Positions 42,522 to 46,366 of a stretch of DNA of 46,366 nt are shown in pieces. Location: NCBI GenBank assembly GCA_903902325.1, contig CAIUUO010000236.1:1-46366 (forward strand). Direction: 5' to 3'. Positions within the stretch are counted from its first letter, which is position 1, and each line of letters begins with the position of its first letter. The DNA comes from an uncultured Bacteroidia bacterium (lineage in GTDB: Bacteria; Bacteroidota; Bacteroidia; Bacteroidales; Prolixibacteraceae). The position numbers and the translations under genes were made by a program. The notes beneath the pieces are model-generated. The model was not told the DNA's origin. It saw nothing but the letters and a program-made list of their open reading frames with translations, and ran no database searches.

Positions 42522-43634
42522 TTACTCCTTAAAATTGAGAATAGTTCCTGCGATGTACGCCAATTCTTCCCCATTCATTTCCGTGTGAATTGGCAGAGAA
42601 ATGACAGAACCGCAAAGCTTTTCAGTAACGGGAAGAGAAAATCCGTCTGGAGCGAACTTGCTGAATGCTTCCTGTTTATAAAGGGGAAGTGGGTAATAGA
42701 TCATGGTCGGAATACCCATGCCGGAAAGGTAATTCCTGAATTGATCCCTTAAGCCATTTTTTATTTTCAAGGTAAATTGGTTGTAGGCAGGGGGAGTTTG
42801 CCGCAAATTAGTGGGCAATACTCCGCAAGCGAAATCCTTGAGTTTCTCCTGATAGAAATCAGCTACTTTTTGACGCGATTCAATATATCCGTCAAGATGA
42901 GGCAGTTTTACATTCAGGATAGCCGCCTGGATGGTGTCGAGACGCGAATTGCAGCCCACCAGCTTGTGATAATATTTTACTTGTTGTCCGTGGTTGGCGA
43001 TCATCCTGATTTTTTCCGCCAGTCCAGGGTCATTGGTCGTAAGTGCTCCGCCATCTCCCATGCAGCCAAGGTTTTTGGTTGGGAAAAAGGAGGTGCATCC
43101 AATATGGCCGATGGTGCCGGCATTTTTAACAGAACCATTCCTGAAAATGTAACTCGCGCCCAACGATTGAGCATTGTCTTCTATGATCCAAAGTTTATGT
43201 TCATTTGCAAGTTCCATAATTGGTTCCATGTCGGAGCATTGTCCGAAAAGATGTACCGGAATTATCACCCGCGTACGGGATGTGATGGCATTCCTTATAC
43301 CCTGAAGTGAAATATTGAATGTTTCCTCTTCCACATCTACCATTACTGGTACCAGGCCTAGCAATGCAATTACTTCAGCAGTTGCAACGTAGGTAAATGC
43401 AGGAACGATTACTTCGTCCCCGGGTTGAAGATCAAGTGCCATCAGGGCTATTTGCAGGGCATCCGTTCCATTGGCGCATCCGATCACATGGTCGACATGA
43501 AGGTATGCTGCCAGATTCTGCTCAAATTCGGCAACATCTTTCCCTTTGATGAAATCTGACCGTTCAATGACATGTCTGATAGCACCCATAATCCCATCTT
43601 CCAGCTTTTTGTGCTGTGAGTTGAGGTCAACCAT
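42522..43634 (-). CDS. DegT/DnrJ/EryC1 aminotransferase, WbpE/WlbC-like
   Basis: PLP-dependent sugar aminotransferase (370 aa). The block GCANGTDALQIALMAL, the PLP-binding motif VIIPVHLFGQCSDM, IIEDNAQSLGA and the lysine in SFFPTKNLGCMGDGGAL are typical; K in FPTKNLG should carry the PLP. It would aminate the C3 keto group made by the WbpB-like enzyme. The frame can be extended to a TTG at 43661, but the ATG at 43634 (MVDLNSQHKKL) matches the family start. It has a 55-bp gap to rmlC upstream. Confidence 0.9.
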   Translation of the reverse strand: MVDLNSQHKKLEDGIMGAIRHVIERSDFIKGKDVAEFEQNLAAYLHVDHVIGCANGTDALQIALMALDLQPGDEVIVPAFTYVATAEVIALLGLVPVMVDVEEETFNISLQGIRNAITSRTRVIIPVHLFGQCSDMEPIMELANEHKLWIIEDNAQSLGASYIFRNGSVKNAGTIGHIGCTSFFPTKNLGCMGDGGALTTNDPGLAEKIRMIANHGQQVKYYHKLVGCNSRLDTIQAAILNVKLPHLDGYIESRQKVADFYQEKLKDFACGVLPTNLRQTPPAYNQFTLKIKNGLRDQFRNYLSGMGIPTMIYYPLPLYKQEAFSKFAPDGFSLPVTEKLCGSVISLPIHTEMNGEELAYIAGTILNFKE

Positions 43635-43689
43635 CTGTATTTTGCCGTGTTGCTTGATCAAAGCAGGATCATTTACGGGTTACTGTTTT

Positions 43690-44244
43690 TTAGATAAAAT
43701 CTGGTATTTCAAGTTGGGAAACCATCGGTAATTCCTGATCCTTTGCGGATAGTTTAATCTCCTCTTTCGACAATTTCCAGTCGATTGCAAATTCAGGATC
43801 ATCATACCGGATGCCCCCATCGTGGGTGGGAGAATAGAGGTTATCCACCTTGTAGGAAAAAATTGCCTCTTCACTCTGAACAACAAACCCATGTGCAAAT
43901 CCGCGGGGAATAAAAAGCTGAAGTTTATTGTCTGCTGAAAGTTCTACGGAATAATGTTGTTTGAAAGTGGGGGAATCCTTGCGAAGATCAACCACGACAT
44001 CCAGAATTGAACCCACAATACAGCGAACCAGTTTGGCCTGGGAGTGGGGTGGTCTCTGAAAATGCAGTCCCCGAAGCACTCCGTACCCGGATTTGGATTC
44101 GTTGTCCTGGACAAATTCCACTTTCCCTATATTTTGCTCAAATTCCGCCTGTTGGAAAGATTCAAAAAAATATCCACGTGAATCTCCAAAAACTTTTGGT
44201 TCGATTAAATATAAACCCGCAATAGGTGTTGAGTTGAATTTCAT
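43690..44244 (-). CDS. rmlC: dTDP-4-dehydrorhamnose 3,5-epimerase
   Basis: A 184-aa cupin epimerase of the dTDP-rhamnose pathway. Motifs are the N-terminal VFGDSRGYFFESFQ, the block SGYGVLRGLHFQRPPHSQAKLVRC with the catalytic histidine, VDLRKDSPTF and FIPRGFAHGFVV. It is intact. It follows rmlA after a 109-bp gap containing a strong palindromic element. rmlB and rmlD, needed to use it, are not in the window. Confidence 0.94.
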   Translation of the reverse strand: MKFNSTPIAGLYLIEPKVFGDSRGYFFESFQQAEFEQNIGKVEFVQDNESKSGYGVLRGLHFQRPPHSQAKLVRCIVGSILDVVVDLRKDSPTFKQHYSVELSADNKLQLFIPRGFAHGFVVQSEEAIFSYKVDNLYSPTHDGGIRYDDPEFAIDWKLSKEEIKLSAKDQELPMVSQLEIPDFI

Positions 44245-44277
44245 GTGATATATAGCCTTAGTGTTCCTTTGTGTGAC

Positions 44278-44327
44278 CCTTTGTGTCCTTTGTGGTTAAA
44301 TATTTATTACCACAAAGGACGCAAAGG
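44278..44327. repeat. CTTTGTGGT-family palindrome between rmlA and rmlC
   Basis: CCTTTGTGTCCTTTGTGGT (44278-44296) pairs with ACCACAAAGGACGCAAAGG (44309-44327) over 19 bp with one G-T position, and looser pairing continues outward (GCCTTAGTG/CACTAAGGT). It is a longer relative of the 7773-7818 palindrome. It lies inside the rmlA-rmlC gap and might attenuate or separate expression. Confidence 0.7.
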
Positions 44328-44353
44328 ACAGCACTAAGGTCACGAAGTAAATT

Positions 44354-45223
44354 TTAGATTAGCGATAATAGATATTGACCATATTGGTTTTTCTTGAGCA
44401 GGTTGCCCTGGGCAATTAATTGAGATTCATCAATCCACTTGTTGCGGAAAGCAATTTCTTCGAGGCAGGCGACTTTGAGTCCCGTACGTTTTTCGATGGT
44501 GGCAATGAAAGACCCGGCTTCGAGAAGCGATTCATGGGTTCCGGTATCCAGCCAGGCATATCCGCGACCCATCAGTTCTACCTTGAGTTCCTTTCGGTCG
44601 AGGTATTCCTGGTTGACGGTAGTGATTTCAAGTTCACCTCGGGCAGAAGGCTTGATATTTTTTGCCACCTCTACCACCGAATTAGGATAGAAATAGAGTC
44701 CGATAACTGCATAGTTCGATTTGGGCTTCGCAGGCTTCTCTTCGATTGTAGTGACATTCCTGTCTGCGTCAAAAGTGCATACTCCATATCTTTCAGGATC
44801 ATTGACCCAGTATCCGAAAACAGTAGCCATGCGGTTTTGGGTAACCTCGGCAACAGCCATGTTCAGCAGTTCTACAAAGCCGTGACCGTAGAAAATATTG
44901 TCGCCCAAAACCAGGCATACATCATCTGCCCCAATGAATTCCTCCCCCAGGATAAATGCCTGTGCCAATCCGTCGGGGGAGGGTTGGACCACGTAATGCA
45001 GGTCGATTCCCCACTGGGAGCCGTCGCCAAGCAGCCGAATGAAGGCAGATTGCTCCTCGGGAGTGGTAATAATCAGAATTTCACGAATACCGGAAAGCAT
45101 CAATACCGACATCGGGTAATAGATCATCGGTTTGTCGTAGATCGGAAGCAACTGCTTGGATGTTCCCAAAGTGATCGGATGCAGACGCGATCCGGATCCT
45201 CCTGCCAGGATGATTCCCTTCAT
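44354..45223 (-). CDS. rmlA: Glucose-1-phosphate thymidylyltransferase
   Basis: Makes dTDP-glucose from glucose 1-phosphate and dTTP. The ATG at 45223 gives 289 aa and starts [20 protein letters not shown], the nucleotide-binding signature; the upstream 30 residues of the longer frame are unlikely to be translated. Other conserved blocks are [32 protein letters not shown], and [19 protein letters not shown] at the sugar site. It is the first gene of the leftward polysaccharide-sugar cluster. Confidence 0.95.
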   Translation of the reverse strand: MKGIILAGGSGSRLHPITLGTSKQLLPIYDKPMIYYPMSVLMLSGIREILIITTPEEQSAFIRLLGDGSQWGIDLHYVVQPSPDGLAQAFILGEEFIGADDVCLVLGDNIFYGHGFVELLNMAVAEVTQNRMATVFGYWVNDPERYGVCTFDADRNVTTIEEKPAKPKSNYAVIGLYFYPNSVVEVAKNIKPSARGELEITTVNQEYLDRKELKVELMGRGYAWLDTGTHESLLEAGSFIATIEKRTGLKVACLEEIAFRNKWIDESQLIAQGNLLKKNQYGQYLLSLI

Positions 45224-45322
45224 GGTGCACAAATTTGTTGATGTTGATGCGAATTTAATAAGAAAAATGAGATCAGGTATGAATGGGAATTCTTCATTGT
45301 TTCCCCGTTTCATTCTTCACGA

Positions 45323-45354
45323 CAAATGTAGACTGAATCAGGCAATAAATCAAT
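45323..45354 (-). promoter_or_regulatory. Promoter of the rmlA-rmlC-wbp cluster
   Basis: On the minus strand ATTG (45354-45351), 20 nt, TACATTTG (45330-45323) fits the Bacteroidota promoter pattern and is very like the M16 promoter at 16442. Transcription would start near 45316, leaving a leader of about 93 nt. Confidence 0.6.
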
Positions 45355-45520
45355 TCGAAAAAATGTCCGTTTGCGGAAACGGGTTCAAAAAAGTTGCTTA
45401 TTTTAGCAGTGTAAAAGAGATCAGGATTAAAAAAAATCGTCCAGTTTTTTTTTACGGGTCTTTAAGTAATGCATCCCTTTATACTCAAAATTATTATCAC
45501 AAACTAAATATTTTAATCAA

Positions 45521-46291
45521 ATGAAAAAAATCAGTTTTTTGTTTTTGATGACACTGTTGACAGTTTTTGCAATGGCAGTACAACCCGGTAATATGCCTAA
45601 AATGTCTCCGCTCCAGCCGGAAAATCAACAGGAAAATGCCCTGACCCCCAAGGAGCAAAAAGAGGGTTGGAAGCTTTTGTGGGATGGAAAAACCCTGAAC
45701 GGTTGGGTAAGCAACAGGGATGGTGTCGTGCCTCAAAAGGGATGGACCATTCAGAACAATGAATTAATCGTCGATCTCGGGGAGAACAAAGGGGGAGGCG
45801 ACCTTGTTACTGAGAAGGAATTCAAGAATTTTATACTGGAGGTAGATTTTAAACTTACTCCCGGCGCCAACAGCGGTATAAAATATTTCATTCAGCCAAA
45901 TAAGGGGGGAAAAGGTTATAACAACGTTGGTTGTGAATACCAGGTACTGGACGATGTATTGCATCCGGATGCCAAACTGGGAAAGGATGGGGACCGTACC
46001 CTGGCCTCACTCTATGATCTGATCCCTGCTCTCAAGACCAAGCCTTTCAATGGGATTAACCAATGGAACCATGCCCGCATCGAGGTAAATGGTGAAAAAG
46101 TAACCCATTACCTGAACGGAACCAAAGTGGTCGAATATACCAGGGGAACAGCCGAGTGGAAAGCATTGGTGGCTACCAGCAAATTTGCCAAGGAAGTTGG
46201 GTTCGGTGAATATCCAACCGGCCATTTGCTTTTGCAGGAGCATGGGAATGAGGTGCACTACAAGAATATCAAGGTGAAGGAGCTGAAATAG
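45521..46291 (+). CDS. Secreted DUF1080 (3-keto-disaccharide hydrolase domain) protein
   Basis: A 256-aa exported protein with signal peptide (MKKISFLFLMTLLTVFAMAV), then one DUF1080 domain of concanavalin-like beta-sandwich type. Typical blocks are EGWKLLWDGKTLNGWV, DLVTEKEFKNFILEVDFKL, GANSGIKYF and the C-terminal LLLQEHGNEVHYKNIKVKEL. The domain is named for 3-keto-disaccharide hydrolysis in some members and is very common in carbohydrate-degrading Bacteroidota; the substrate here is unknown. It is divergent from rmlA and precedes a probable ogt by two bases. Confidence 0.9.
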   Translation: MKKISFLFLMTLLTVFAMAVQPGNMPKMSPLQPENQQENALTPKEQKEGWKLLWDGKTLNGWVSNRDGVVPQKGWTIQNNELIVDLGENKGGGDLVTEKEFKNFILEVDFKLTPGANSGIKYFIQPNKGGKGYNNVGCEYQVLDDVLHPDAKLGKDGDRTLASLYDLIPALKTKPFNGINQWNHARIEVNGEKVTHYLNGTKVVEYTRGTAEWKALVATSKFAKEVGFGEYPTGHLLLQEHGNEVHYKNIKVKELK

Positions 46292-46293
46292 AC

Positions 46294-46366
46294 GTGAATA
46301 GGTATTTCAAGAGCATTGAAAGTCCCGTTGGCCGAATCTCGATTGTTACAGATGAGACTCATTTAA
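46294..46366 (+). CDS. Start of methylated-DNA-protein cysteine methyltransferase (cut by window end)
   Basis: The last 73 bases read V-N-R-Y-F-K-S-I-E-S-P-V-G-R-I-S-I-V-T-D-E-T-H-L from a GTG at 46294. The pattern IESPVG followed by hydrophobic strand residues is the N-terminal start of Ogt/MGMT proteins, which repair O6-methylguanine by suicide transfer. It begins two bases after the DUF1080 stop codon, so the two could be co-transcribed. The catalytic PCHR region lies outside the window, so the call rests on 24 residues. Confidence 0.5.
   Translation, partial: MNRYFKSIESPVGRISIVTDETHL

Overview
The window is a 46 kb chromosomal stretch from a member of the Bacteroidota, most likely a free-living anaerobe or facultative anaerobe of Bacteroidales/Marinilabiliales grade. 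The evidence is gene content and promoter style. It has a short primary-type sigma factor (289 aa) beginning MRQLRI, a Rho factor with a long charged N-terminal insertion, and a one-piece pyruvate:ferredoxin oxidoreductase. It makes menaquinone by the futalosine route (mqnB, mqnD). Several genes are preceded by the Bacteroidota promoter pattern TTTG/ATTG, 19-20 nt, TAnnTTTG. No rRNA and no intact tRNA is seen; the two structural RNAs are tmRNA and RNase P RNA.

Layout. 1-14.2 kb is housekeeping: pyrophosphatase, a serine hydrolase, folA-thyA, a DUF151 nuclease, an M3 peptidase, a WalJ-like beta-lactamase-fold hydrolase, clpB, a metal-binding HMA protein, a TonB-like protein, mqnD-mqnB and folE. 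14.2-19.5 kb holds fabD, a solitary Cas6-like gene with no CRISPR array, and a secreted M16 peptidase. 19.5-24.2 kb is a candidate genomic island lying against the 3' end of ssrA (tmRNA). It carries a class II-type Fic protein and a four-gene operon encoding a CsgG-like protein and three lipoproteins. A degenerate copy of the ssrA 3' end lies at its far edge. 24.6-35 kb carries rpe, an rpoD-type sigma gene, rho, an AAA ATPase and nifJ, separated by long, repeat-laden intergenic regions. 35-38.8 kb has a four-helix-bundle (S23-type) gene bracketed by inverted repeat arrays, then queA, rnpB and a DUF2027/Smr protein. 38.8-45.3 kb holds vanZ and a surface-polysaccharide sugar cluster transcribed leftwards (rmlA, rmlC and homologues of wbpE, wbpA, wbpD, wbpB). 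The right edge has a secreted DUF1080 protein and the first codons of a probable ogt.

How genes work together. mqnB and mqnD overlap by one base and act in the same menaquinone pathway. folA, thyA and folE serve folate and dTMP metabolism (folE could alternatively feed other pterin or deazapurine pathways). The wbpA/B/D/E homologues together could convert UDP-GlcNAc to UDP-2,3-diacetamido-2,3-dideoxy-glucuronate. rmlA and rmlC belong to dTDP-rhamnose synthesis, but rmlB and rmlD are not in the window.

The most unusual property is the intergenic DNA. At least seven places carry runs of a degenerate 9-nt unit (GGGACGACT and relatives), in both orientations. There are also REP-like CCCTGAG...CGAAGGG elements, perfect palindromes and paired AT-rich inverted repeats. 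One repeat family reappears inside a coding linker, and another both forms the rho terminator and flanks the ATPase gene. All functional names come from sequence recognition; no database search was run.
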